The position numbers and the translations under genes were made by a program. The notes beneath the pieces were generated by a model. It worked only from the letters and a program-made list of their open reading frames with translations. It was not told where the DNA came from and made no database searches. From Halolactibacillus alkaliphilus (lineage in GTDB: Bacteria; Bacillota; Bacilli; Bacillales; Amphibacillaceae), in NCBI RefSeq assembly GCF_900115465.1, contig NZ_FOWN01000031.1, forward strand, positions 1 to 33,651: a DNA stretch of 33,651 nucleotides, given 5' to 3'. Below are positions 16,228-23,623 of the stretch, one piece after another. Numbering within the stretch: the first letter of the stretch is position 1; every line of letters starts with the position of its first letter.

Positions 16228-17076
16228 ATGCCAATGAAAAATGAAGCAATATGTCATTCGGAATATGATAAGTTAACACGGGTGGTAGTTACAGAACCAA
16301 AGTATATGGCAATTACTGAAGTCATAAATGAAACACAGAAACACTTTCTATCTGATAATATAGATACGTTTATTGCGACAACCCAACACCACAACTTTGT
16401 CCAGGTATTAAAAAATGAAGGAGTCAAAGTGGATTATCTTCCTGTAAAAGAACAACTTAACGAACAAGTATTTACAAGGGATATTGGTTTTTCGTTAGGT
16501 GAGACATTATTTATTGCTAATATGGCAAGTGATATAAGAAGACAAGAGACAGATATTTTAATCAACTTTCTAAAAGAAGCGACTATCCCTTTTAAACCTT
16601 TAGTAGGTGCCTCTATAGAAGGTGGAGATGTATTAATAGATGGTAAGACAATTTATATTGGTGTGAGTAATCGTACGTCAATTGAGGCGATTGATAAGCT
16701 AGCACAGCATTTACCAGAATATGAAATCTGCAATTTATCGTTAATGGGTAACATTTTACACTTGGATTGTACTTTTAATATTATTAGCCCAACCGAAGCG
16801 CTTATCTATCGCCCAGGTTTAACCGAGACATCCGTTACACTTTTGGAGAAACGCTATAGCTTGATTGATGTTTCAGCGGATGAACAATTCACCCTGGGCA
16901 CCAATGTGTTATCAATTGGAAATAAAAAAATAATCAGTTTGCCGAACAACAAAAAGGTTAATGCAACATTGACTAAGAGAGGTTACCAAGTAATTGAAGT
17001 CGCTTTTGATGAAATCATTAAATCAGGCGGATCCTTTAGATGTTGCTCATTAGCAATTACAAGAGAAAAAGGATAG
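16228..17076 (+). CDS. Dimethylarginine dimethylaminohydrolase-like amidinotransferase-superfamily protein
   Basis: A 282-residue protein of the guanidino-group-modifying superfamily, which hydrolyses arginine derivatives through a cysteine intermediate. Key blocks are LTRVVVTEPKYM near the N-terminus, FTRDIGFS (substrate-binding Asp), IEGGDVL (Glu/Asp), HLDCTFN (catalytic His) and GGSFRCCSLAI near the C-terminus (nucleophile Cys). B. subtilis YkgA is a likely relative. ATG 16228 has AGGGGGG 8 nt upstream and lies just after a good promoter. A tandem CC at the active site makes the exact nucleophile uncertain, and the true substrate (dimethylarginine or another guanidine) is unknown. Confidence 0.8.
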   Translation: MPMKNEAICHSEYDKLTRVVVTEPKYMAITEVINETQKHFLSDNIDTFIATTQHHNFVQVLKNEGVKVDYLPVKEQLNEQVFTRDIGFSLGETLFIANMASDIRRQETDILINFLKEATIPFKPLVGASIEGGDVLIDGKTIYIGVSNRTSIEAIDKLAQHLPEYEICNLSLMGNILHLDCTFNIISPTEALIYRPGLTETSVTLLEKRYSLIDVSADEQFTLGTNVLSIGNKKIISLPNNKKVNATLTKRGYQVIEVAFDEIIKSGGSFRCCSLAITREKG

Positions 17077-17116
17077 AAAACGTCAAGTATGCTAAGAAAT
17101 TTAAGACATAATCAAA

Positions 17117-17166
17117 TAAAACCCCCTTTCAACCATGTTAGATAAGATGGTTGAAAGGGGGTTTTT
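17117..17166 (+). terminator. Intrinsic terminator after the DDAH-like gene
   Basis: AAAACCCCCTTTCAACCAT pairs perfectly with ATGGTTGAAAGGGGGTTTT around a short loop, with a final T-run. It can also act towards the convergent ABC permease gene. Confidence 0.92.
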
Positions 17167-17234
17167 AGGTAACAGTCGATAACCCTCGTGACCTCAGTCA
17201 TGAGTTGTTGACATCGTTGTTTTGTATAAAGACA

Positions 17235-18011
17235 CTATAATCTTTCATTTTGATTAAACATGCTGAAGCTTAGCAGTAATAGACTGATACTTGTCACAAG
17301 AAGTAAACTAATATTTAAGATTAAATCTGTTGATATAGTTTTTGACTCGAGCATCGTGATAATCAGCGGTGATAAGTTATTATAAAACCAAGGAATGTTG
17401 TGATGGAAGATGCTATTAATAATGGACCCAACCGCTAACGTGAGAATAGTCACGCCAACAATGGCATAGTGATGACGAATCATGGAAGCGAACATTAAAG
17501 TTAAACTAATGACAAAAATAAACCAACAGTTATAAAAGACAATGGCGAGTATGATAAACCCTGGTGATAAAGCACCAAAAAGAAGCGAAACATAGTACCA
17601 GCTAAACAGTAAACCAATACTTGAAGCACCGATAAAGAGCACCATTTTCGCAAGAGCTTTACTACCAATATAGTGATGAGCGTTAATTGGTTTAACTAGC
17701 AACAATTCACTCACACCAGACTGTCGCTCTTGACTTATACTTGAGGCTGTAAGTAAAATCACGATGAGGATACCAAACATGCTTAGTTCACTCAAACTCA
17801 ATGCAAAGGCTTCGCTTGGAGGTACAGTTGGAAGTTCTATGACTAAGCCCTCAGGTACTCCCCCGACATTTTCTAAAATTACAGGAAGAAAGTAAGTTGT
17901 GATAGGATCCATAATGGCCAACAAAATGAAGACAATAGGTACCCAAATAATACTATAGTTACGTTGATGCATAAGTAATTCTTTTTTTAATAAGGGGAAG
18001 AGTAGCTTCAA
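17235..18011 (-). CDS. ABC-2 type permease (YxlG-like)
   Basis: A 258-residue membrane subunit with about six hydrophobic helices. The pattern of ABC-2 permeases includes the ISQERQSGVSELLLVKP loop between the second and third helices. It probably exports, or clears from the membrane, a toxic compound together with the overlapping ATPase. TTG 18011 is preferred: GGAGG lies 9 nt upstream, whereas the TTG at 18017 is only 3 nt away. The start lies 53 nt inside the ATPase gene, so translation is coupled. Last gene of the five-gene sdpR-type operon. Confidence 0.75.
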   Translation of the reverse strand: MKLLFPLLKKELLMHQRNYSIIWVPIVFILLAIMDPITTYFLPVILENVGGVPEGLVIELPTVPPSEAFALSLSELSMFGILIVILLTASSISQERQSGVSELLLVKPINAHHYIGSKALAKMVLFIGASSIGLLFSWYYVSLLFGALSPGFIILAIVFYNCWFIFVISLTLMFASMIRHHYAIVGVTILTLAVGSIINSIFHHNIPWFYNNLSPLIITMLESKTISTDLILNISLLLVTSISLLLLSFSMFNQNERL

Positions 18012-18909
18012 AACCAATCACCTCCAAAAACATTTCTTCAAGGGTTGTTTTTTCAATAGAAAAATGCGTCAATGTTAAATCATTTTCGATGATAAGAGCT
18101 AGTATAGCCTCACGTGTAGCGGCGATATTTGTCGTTTCAAGATATAGATTAAGTGACTGCTGTTTGATAGATTTAACGTAAGGTAGGTTGTGTAACGTTT
18201 CAATCCAGTCCTCAGGCGCTTCACTTAGTGATAGTTTAATTACCTGCTTTTGGTATTTTATTGCTAAATCTTGTACTTTACCTTGTTCTACTACGTGACC
18301 TTCATTCATAACGACTAAATAGTCACTAATTTCTTCTGCGTCTGATAAGATATGTGTAGAAAAAAGAATGGTAGTTTCTTCTTGTAGTGCTTTCAACAAA
18401 TCGAGGACATCGCGTCTACCGACAGGGTCCAAAGAAGAAACAGGTTCGTCAAGTATGAGCAATTTAGGTTTGTGAATCATAGCTTGTGCAATACCTAACC
18501 GCTGCTTCATACCACCAGAATAGCCACTGATGCGCTTATTTTTAGCGTTTTCAAGGCCGGTACGTTTCAATAACACACTCGCACGCTCTCTTGATTCTTT
18601 TTTTGTCAAGCCACTCAATTCGCCGATGAGGATCAGGAATTCATAGCCGGTCATCCAACCATGAAATTGTGGATATTGAGGTAAATACCCAATATAGTGC
18701 CGGTGATCCATAGACTCATCGACTTGATCAAAAATAATTGAACCAGATGTAGGCTTGATTAAGCCAGCTAACATACGAAACGTCGTTGTCTTACCGGCAC
18801 CATTAGGTCCAAGTAAAGCAATTGTTTGGCCTTCTTCTAATTGAAGGTCAATTTTTGACACGGCGATTGTTTCCTGAAACTTTTTTTCTAGAGATTGGAT
18901 GTTAATCAT
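17959..18909 (-). CDS. ABC transporter ATPase (YxlF-like)
   Basis: A 316-residue cytoplasmic ATPase with Walker A GPNGAGKTT (about residue 34), Q-loop LPQYPQF, signature YSGGMKQR (about 130), Walker B LLILDEPVSSLDP (about 152) and the switch His in FSTHIL. A C-terminal extension of about 100 residues is typical of drug- or bacteriocin-type exporter ATPases. Start ATG 18909 is 3 nt from the preceding stop. The order small PLDc_N protein, ATPase, permease equals yxlE-yxlF-yxlG of the B. subtilis sigY operon. Confidence 0.85.
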   Translation of the reverse strand: MINIQSLEKKFQETIAVSKIDLQLEEGQTIALLGPNGAGKTTTFRMLAGLIKPTSGSIIFDQVDESMDHRHYIGYLPQYPQFHGWMTGYEFLILIGELSGLTKKESRERASVLLKRTGLENAKNKRISGYSGGMKQRLGIAQAMIHKPKLLILDEPVSSLDPVGRRDVLDLLKALQEETTILFSTHILSDAEEISDYLVVMNEGHVVEQGKVQDLAIKYQKQVIKLSLSEAPEDWIETLHNLPYVKSIKQQSLNLYLETTNIAATREAILALIIENDLTLTHFSIEKTTLEEMFLEVIGFEATLPLIKKRITYAST

Positions 18910-18912
18910 GTG

Positions 18913-19122
18913 TTAATCTTGTCTCCTTCCAAAGATAAAGAATAGAATAGGTCCTATTGTACTAACAAGTAAGATAACAGCCAACCAACCCCATTTATTG
19001 CCGTTTAAACGCATATCCTGATCGGCTTTATACCAACTCATAATAGCAACAATGGTTAAAATAAATTGCAGGATAAATAGTGGTAATAATAGTAACGCAA
19101 TGTTGATAGGTAAATTACTCAT
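18913..19122 (-). CDS. PLDc_N-domain small membrane protein (YxlE-like)
   Basis: A 69-residue protein with two transmembrane helices (about residues 7-27 and 44-65) separated by a short WYKADQDMRLNGNKWGW loop, ending FGRRQD. This is the PLDc_N module, named from cardiolipin synthase N-termini but without a catalytic domain. YxlE in B. subtilis is the same kind of protein. It overlaps sdpI by 8 nt and is 3 nt from the ATPase gene. A role as a third membrane partner of the ABC exporter is inferred. Confidence 0.75.
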   Translation of the reverse strand: MSNLPINIALLLLPLFILQFILTIVAIMSWYKADQDMRLNGNKWGWLAVILLVSTIGPILFFIFGRRQD

Positions 19123-19765
19123 GTGATCGCTCCTCTTGTTCTTTTTTAAATAGAAAATAAGAATAAATGGTAGGAATGAGTCCAGCTGAAATAGCAGGAA
19201 TAAGTATGATATAAGCCATATATGACGGACTCATAAATGGTGCAAGGAAAAAGATTATCCCAGAAATTATAAACAATTTTGATCCTAATCGATGTGTTTT
19301 TCGCCAGACAGTTTCACTAGAAAGTGTCCAAGGGGTGCGAATACCCATAAACCAATTGGCTTTTACAGTTTGCATGTAGTTACCGATAACGATAAACAAG
19401 GCACCAACGAGAATAGGGATAACTATATCAATACGCAAATTATAACCTACACTTTGAAAAATAATGAACATATTAACAAATATAAGTAATCCGAGTGTTG
19501 CGTAAATAATTACCCAATATGCTTTTGATGTGTACAAATAGCCTTTGCGTTTCGGGTCCAATTTTGGACTTAACACGAGTATTGGGTAAATAATGAGAAT
19601 TATACCGAGATTTAGCAACATACTTGTTGACTTAGGTGCCGTCCAATTGACCGTGCCATCAAACCCCCATTGCATTGGCATCTCCTCTGGTAAATAGGGA
19701 TAAGCTATAACCCATAAGACAAGTGTAACGACGAATGAAACGATAAAAGCTAGATGTTTACGCAT
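19115..19765 (-). CDS. sdpI: SdpI-family immunity/membrane sensor protein
   Basis: A 216-residue membrane protein. In B. subtilis, SdpI protects against the SDP cannibalism toxin and also signals its presence by holding SdpR at the membrane. Visible here are the DUF1648-like N-terminal helix and motif (YLPEEMPMQWGFDGTVNW), several further helices and the SdpI-domain block MGIRTPWTLSSETVWRKTH near residue 140. It overlaps sdpR (8 nt) upstream and the PLDc_N gene (8 nt) downstream. AAGGGGGT provides the ribosome site inside sdpR. No SDP toxin gene is in the window, so it likely defends against a foreign peptide. Confidence 0.85.
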   Translation of the reverse strand: MRKHLAFIVSFVVTLVLWVIAYPYLPEEMPMQWGFDGTVNWTAPKSTSMLLNLGIILIIYPILVLSPKLDPKRKGYLYTSKAYWVIIYATLGLLIFVNMFIIFQSVGYNLRIDIVIPILVGALFIVIGNYMQTVKANWFMGIRTPWTLSSETVWRKTHRLGSKLFIISGIIFFLAPFMSPSYMAYIILIPAISAGLIPTIYSYFLFKKEQEERSHE

Positions 19766-20030
19766 CTGTATTACCCCCTTGAGTAAATGACATAGCCCAA
19801 CTAATTAATTCTTGAAAGACGGTCGTATTCAAATGATAGTAAATATACTGTCCGTCTTTTTCATCTTCAATCAGTCCAGCTGTTTTTAATATTTTTAAGT
19901 GTTGTGAAATGCTTGGTTTTGATATAGAAAACTCGGCAGCAATCTCGCCAGCAGTTAGGTCGTTTTCTTTTAATAAATCAAGTATTTTTCTTCGGGTTGG
20001 GTCGGCTAAGGCTTTGAATGCCTCTTTCAT
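19758..20030 (-). CDS. sdpR: SdpR-like ArsR-family autorepressor
   Basis: A 90-residue winged-helix repressor. The sequence begins FKALADPTRRKILDLL, then an AGEIAAEFSISKPSISQHL recognition helix region and a wing DGQYIYYHLNTTVFQ. It lacks metal-binding Cys/His pairs. This is very close in pattern to B. subtilis SdpR, which represses sdpRI and is released when SdpI binds it during toxin exposure. First gene of a five-gene operon. GGAGG precedes the ATG. A palindrome at 20051-20072 is its probable operator. Confidence 0.88.
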   Translation of the reverse strand: MKEAFKALADPTRRKILDLLKENDLTAGEIAAEFSISKPSISQHLKILKTAGLIEDEKDGQYIYYHLNTTVFQELISWAMSFTQGGNTDA

Positions 20031-20050
20031 GATGTATCCTCCAATTTAAG

Positions 20051-20098
20051 TATTTAGGTAATTAACTAAATAATAAACGGATGGTAACTGAAAGTCAA
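20051..20098 (-). promoter_or_regulatory. Promoter and probable SdpR operator
   Basis: Minus strand: TTGACT (20098-20093), 17 nt, TATTAT (20075-20070). A 22-bp near-palindrome TATTTAGGTAATTAACTAAATA (20051-20072; 11-bp arms, one mismatch) overlaps the -10 and start region, a good position for autorepression. Confidence 0.7.
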
Positions 20099-20127
20099 TG
20101 CCTTTTGGTTTATTAATATAATCCCCC

Positions 20128-20156
20128 TTGTCAAAACTGAAAAGAATTTGTATAAT
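20128..20156 (+). promoter_or_regulatory. Promoter of tRNA-Ala
   Basis: TTGTCA (20128-20133), 17-nt spacer, perfect TATAAT (20151-20156), about 18 nt before the mature tRNA. Confidence 0.8.
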
Positions 20157-20174
20157 ACTAACGAAGCACATGAA

Positions 20175-20247
20175 GGGGCATTAGCTCAGCTGGGAGAGCG
20201 TCGCGCTGGCAGCGCGAAGGTCAGCGGTTCGATCCCGCTATGCTCCA
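20175..20247 (+). tRNA. tRNA-Ala (anticodon GGC)
   Basis: The acceptor stem GGGGCAT/ATGCTCC has a G-U pair at position 3-70, the alanine identity element. The D stem is GCTC/GAGC. The anticodon arm TCGCG-CTGGCAG-CGCGA presents GGC, which reads GCC/GCU. The T arm is AGCGG-TTCGATC-CCGCT. The discriminator base is A and CCA is not encoded. It is a single tRNA with its own promoter and terminator. Confidence 0.97.
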
Positions 20248-20286
20248 CTTAATAACCGTAGCGAAATTGTTCGTTACAGGATATAT

Positions 20287-20340
20287 AAAAATCACGCAAC
20301 GACCTCTTAGATTAACGAGGGAGGTTTGCGTGATTTTTGC
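20287..20340. terminator. Terminator between tRNA-Ala and sppI
   Basis: AAAAATCACGCAA pairs with TTGCGTGATTTTT, with an inner CCTC/GAGG stem. A/T-rich arms on both sides make it suitable for both convergent transcripts. Confidence 0.85.
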
Positions 20341-20382
20341 TTTATTTTAGTTAGTGCTTGTTACTTATCTTTCTCAGAACGA

Positions 20383-20874
20383 TTAAGTAAGGGGCTCAAC
20401 ATCAAAGGGTGTTTGTGTGGCCGTCTCGCTATATTGTTCTTTTTGATGCGTCAATAAGCGCAAGTAATTCTCTGTAATAACAGACGTGTCAGTTAAAAGA
20501 TCAACAACATGCTGCTTGTATCGGGTGAAAATTGTTAAGCTATACATAATCCATAAAACTTTTTGCAAATAACGACCAAAACCTTCACGGATAATCACTG
20601 TCATCCAGCTTAGTTGCTCTTCATTAATAGCGATGACGCGAATACCGAAAATCATTTTACCGAGCGTTTGTCCGTTAGTAAACTTTGTCATAAGAATAAA
20701 GTAAAGCAAGTAGACAATCAGAGCGAGGCTCGATTTTAATAGTCCATCACTGAGATAAAATAGAAAAAGACGAGATAATGAGCGAATCATGATGATGTCG
20801 ACAGTAAAAGCGAATAAACGGATAAAGAACCCCGCATAAAAGTAATCAGGATAGTCATTCAAACGTTTAATCAT
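20383..20874 (-). CDS. sppI: RDD-family membrane protein, SppA inhibitor (SppI/YteJ-like)
   Basis: A 163-residue RDD-domain membrane protein. The sequence shows YAGFFIRLFAFTVDII (family R and D positions), NGQTLGKMIFGIRV and DLLTDTSVI, with about four helices. In B. subtilis, YteJ (SppI) is encoded with sppA and restrains the SppA protease. The same gene pair occurs here. ATG 20874 is 1 nt after the sppA stop and uses an AGGGGGT site inside sppA, so the two are translationally coupled; the longer frame from 20919 is not needed. Confidence 0.8.
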   Translation of the reverse strand: MIKRLNDYPDYFYAGFFIRLFAFTVDIIMIRSLSRLFLFYLSDGLLKSSLALIVYLLYFILMTKFTNGQTLGKMIFGIRVIAINEEQLSWMTVIIREGFGRYLQKVLWIMYSLTIFTRYKQHVVDLLTDTSVITENYLRLLTHQKEQYSETATQTPFDVEPLT

Positions 20875-20875
20875 C

Positions 20876-21892
20876 TTATAACCCCCTATAGAGATACTTA
20901 AAGGCAGGTGCTTCATCATGTGTATTTAGATTATCAAGCGGTGTTGATGTTTGTGCCGGGAAAATATTTCTCATTGATAAAAAGAACTGATCAAACATCG
21001 TGAGTGAGGTGCCGCTATATTGAAAGATTTGTGCATCGGTTAAAGAATAGTCTGCTTCAAGTGCAGCTAGAGCAGTATCAAAGTAACCTAATGCATCGAC
21101 AAGTCCAACAGCTTGGGCTTGAACCCCACTATAAATGCGGCCATCAGCTAGTTCAAGGACATCTTCTCTAGGCATATTCCTACCTTCTGCAATTTCGTCT
21201 ATGAAACGATTATACATACCATCAACAATTTCTTGTAAGACAGCAATTTCTTCAGTGGTATTCTCACGAGTCGGAGAACCTAAGTCTTTTAAATCGCCAC
21301 TCTTAATGGTCATGTCTTCAATTCCTAATTTATCTAATAAACCTGAAACGTTAAATCCTTGCATGATGACGCCAATCGAGCCTGTCAAAGTTTCTTCGGT
21401 CGCAAAGATTTTTTCGGATTGTGCTGATATATAGTATCCGCCACTTGCCGCCATATTTTCCATGACAGTATAAACTGGAATAGAGCGTTGGTCTTTAACT
21501 TCTTTAATTTTATCTGTCAATTCCGCACTTTCGTAGACACCGCCACCAGGTGTATTTACGCGCATGATAATCGCCTTGACAGACGTATCTGTTTTAATTT
21601 GTTCTAATTGGTCTAATAAAGCGTTGTGGTTATACCCTTCAGACATAAAAGGGGATATTTGTTGATTGGATATTTGTCCTCTAATATCAAGTACCGCAAT
21701 TCGCTCTAGCATATTGCCCTCTCTTATCACGGTTTCACTTTGACCTTGGTCAAAGAAGGATGAAAAGAAATGTGTAGCGTTATCTTCCTTAGCGTCATCT
21801 TTCATAAATACAGAACTGATAGCTGGTAAAATCAATGATACTATGAGTACAATTATAGATAAACCTATAGCAACCCAACGTTTGTTTGTCAT
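20876..21892 (-). CDS. sppA: Signal peptide peptidase SppA
   Basis: A 338-residue membrane-anchored serine protease that degrades leftover signal peptides and contributes to lantibiotic and envelope-stress resistance. One N-terminal helix (about residues 6-27) is followed by an extracytoplasmic domain with the NTPGGG oxyanion region (about 113), nucleophile Ser150 in MAASGGYY and general base Lys202 in LKDLGSP. The Ser-Lys spacing of 52 is the same as the S147/K199 dyad of B. subtilis SppA. At this length it is the short, single-domain type. AAAGGAGG precedes the ATG. Confidence 0.93.
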   Translation of the reverse strand: MTNKRWVAIGLSIIVLIVSLILPAISSVFMKDDAKEDNATHFFSSFFDQGQSETVIREGNMLERIAVLDIRGQISNQQISPFMSEGYNHNALLDQLEQIKTDTSVKAIIMRVNTPGGGVYESAELTDKIKEVKDQRSIPVYTVMENMAASGGYYISAQSEKIFATEETLTGSIGVIMQGFNVSGLLDKLGIEDMTIKSGDLKDLGSPTRENTTEEIAVLQEIVDGMYNRFIDEIAEGRNMPREDVLELADGRIYSGVQAQAVGLVDALGYFDTALAALEADYSLTDAQIFQYSGTSLTMFDQFFLSMRNIFPAQTSTPLDNLNTHDEAPAFKYLYRGL

Positions 21893-22098
21893 AAAAATCC
21901 TCCTTTTGATAATTTTTCACATACACTATTGTAACAAACTACAACGATCAATGCATGTTTTTCATTAAAAACCAGTTGCTTTTCATATGCGTCAAAAAAA
22001 TGGCATCAGCGTTCGTTTTAGAAAAGAGGCATGGTTTAAACATTTAGTACATGCATTAAGCATAAGCAGCTAGCACAGAGACAATAGCAAAAAACAAA

Positions 22099-22128
22099 TA
22101 AGGCTGTGCCATGGCACAGCCTTAAGGT
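22099..22128 (-). terminator. Terminator of the nrdEF-flavodoxin operon
   Basis: A 24-bp perfect palindrome AAGGCTGTGCC/GGCACAGCCTT is followed on the minus strand by TATTTGTTTTTTG. The 21893-22098 stretch beyond it holds only the sppA upstream region; no gene is seen. Confidence 0.88.
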
Positions 22129-22554
22129 TTACTTTGTAAGTGAGTGAATCAATCGAGGGATTTTAACTTTATCTTTCTCTTCTGGATAGAGCTCGACTTT
22201 CATTGTGACACGTAAATCAGTGTGTTGTTTTAAAGGTTCAACGAGTTGATCAACGGCTCCACAAAAATAAGGATAAAACCGGTCACCTGTACCAACAATA
22301 GCCGTTTTTAATGAAGGCATATTTACGCGTGAAAAATAATCATAAAGAGGTCTCATCTCTTTTGGCAGCACACCGTTACCAAAAGTATATGTTCCAATAA
22401 TTAAATAATCGTACGAAGTTAATGTGTCATAAGATAAGTCTTTGATTTTATAAACCTTTGTTTCAATACCTGAAGAGAGCATTTCCTGATTGATCATATC
22501 AATAATTGCTTTCGTATTTCCTGTCAGTGAGGTATAGACAAAACAAGCTTTCAT
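22129..22554 (-). CDS. Flavodoxin, probable NrdI-like partner of ribonucleotide reductase
   Basis: A 141-residue flavodoxin-fold protein with FMN phosphate loop SLTGNTKA (residues about 9-16), GTYTFGNG (about 54-61) and GTGDRFYPYFCGAVD (about 88-102). These are short-chain flavodoxin features rather than those of typical NrdI. Its place as third gene after nrdE and nrdF, 11 nt after the nrdF stop, suggests it activates or maintains the metal-tyrosyl cofactor of NrdF or supplies electrons. The ribosome site is weak. That role is inferred from context. Confidence 0.75.
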   Translation of the reverse strand: MKACFVYTSLTGNTKAIIDMINQEMLSSGIETKVYKIKDLSYDTLTSYDYLIIGTYTFGNGVLPKEMRPLYDYFSRVNMPSLKTAIVGTGDRFYPYFCGAVDQLVEPLKQHTDLRVTMKVELYPEEKDKVKIPRLIHSLTK

Positions 22555-22565
22555 ATTGCTTACAC

Positions 22566-23609
22566 TTATAATTCATCAAAGCCATTTGATGAAGAGACTT
22601 TAGTATAGGTGCGTGATTTTTGTTCGAAAAAGTCTGATTTAGTATCGTTCATCATCTCATCACTAAAGACGTGAATCCAAGGCATTGGATTATCTCTTTC
22701 AGGATAGCCGTTGTCTAAGCCGAGTTGTCTAAACCGCTTATTAGCTAGGTATTCCAAGTATAGATGGAATTCCTCTAAATCAATGCCTTCAATATCATTT
22801 AAAATAACGTTTGACCACTCTTTTTCTAATTCTACCGCGTGTTTAATCGTCTCATAAATAAATTCAATATTTTCATCGGTATTTAATTCAGTATTTTCTG
22901 CTAATATGATGCGGATAAACTGTGAAATGAAATAGGCGTGCTGCATTTCATCTCTTTGAATATAGGAGATCATCGTACTAGTTTTTAACATTTTTTGATT
23001 TCTTGCTAAATGATAAAAAAAGGCAAAGCCACTGTAAAAATATATTCCTTCTAAGTTAATGGAACTAACCGCCAATTTAAAAAGATGAAGAGGGGTTGGA
23101 TTGTCTTTAAACTGTTGATAGTATTTTAAAATAAATTGGTTTCTTTTATTAACAATCGGATCACTCTTTGCCTCATCGAATCGCTGTTTTTGTTCACCTG
23201 TAGGAATGAGTGAACTTAATATATAAGAGTACGATTCATTATGCACAGCTTCTTGTTGACTAATAACAGCAAAAATAGCTTTAAAACTTGAATCTGTCAC
23301 GTAATTCATTACTTCTGACATTGTGGGGGTTTGTAAACTATCAAGTGCCGCCAATTGGGTGTTAATTCTTAAAAAAACATCTTTTTCAGTTGCTGATAAA
23401 TAATCCCAGGTTTTAACGTCATCCTGCATATTTATTTCATGCGCTTTCCAAAAGTTTGATAACAGTGTTTGATATAAGTCATACATTTGCGGGTAACGTA
23501 AGTCATTCCAATTTAAAATTCCTGAAGATTGACCATTAATAATCCCCGAGGATTGATTTGGATGTTCAGGATTAAGTAACTGAATTTTTGATAGCGGTTC
23601 ATTGATCAT
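22566..23609 (-). CDS. nrdF: Ribonucleotide reductase class I, small (radical) subunit
   Basis: A 347-residue ferritin-like subunit that holds the di-metal/tyrosyl radical needed for dNTP synthesis. Metal ligands are visible: Asp in MQDDVKTW, Glu and His in QEAVHNESY (the Tyr four residues after His is the radical site), Glu in LEGIYFYSGF, and Glu/His in QRDEMQHAYF. All six ligands and the Tyr are present. ATG 23609 is chosen because AGGAGG lies upstream. The longer frame from 23645 runs into nrdE. Confidence 0.9.
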   Translation of the reverse strand: MINEPLSKIQLLNPEHPNQSSGIINGQSSGILNWNDLRYPQMYDLYQTLLSNFWKAHEINMQDDVKTWDYLSATEKDVFLRINTQLAALDSLQTPTMSEVMNYVTDSSFKAIFAVISQQEAVHNESYSYILSSLIPTGEQKQRFDEAKSDPIVNKRNQFILKYYQQFKDNPTPLHLFKLAVSSINLEGIYFYSGFAFFYHLARNQKMLKTSTMISYIQRDEMQHAYFISQFIRIILAENTELNTDENIEFIYETIKHAVELEKEWSNVILNDIEGIDLEEFHLYLEYLANKRFRQLGLDNGYPERDNPMPWIHVFSDEMMNDTKSDFFEQKSRTYTKVSSSNGFDEL

Positions 23610-23623
23610 AAGTCTTCTTCCTC

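Noticed and set aside
20875-20919. Longer start for the RDD protein (MMKHLPLS...)
   Set aside because: It overlaps the sppA coding end; ATG 20874 has the ribosome site and matches the family start.
21135-21434. 99-codon plus-strand ORF
   Set aside because: Antisense shadow of sppA.
22099-22124. 24-bp palindrome as a protein operator
   Set aside because: It follows the last gene of the nrd operon and has a T-rich tail on that strand, as expected for a terminator.
22566-23609. Metal-free class Ie type radical subunit
   Set aside because: All six carboxylate/His metal ligands and the radical Tyr are visible.
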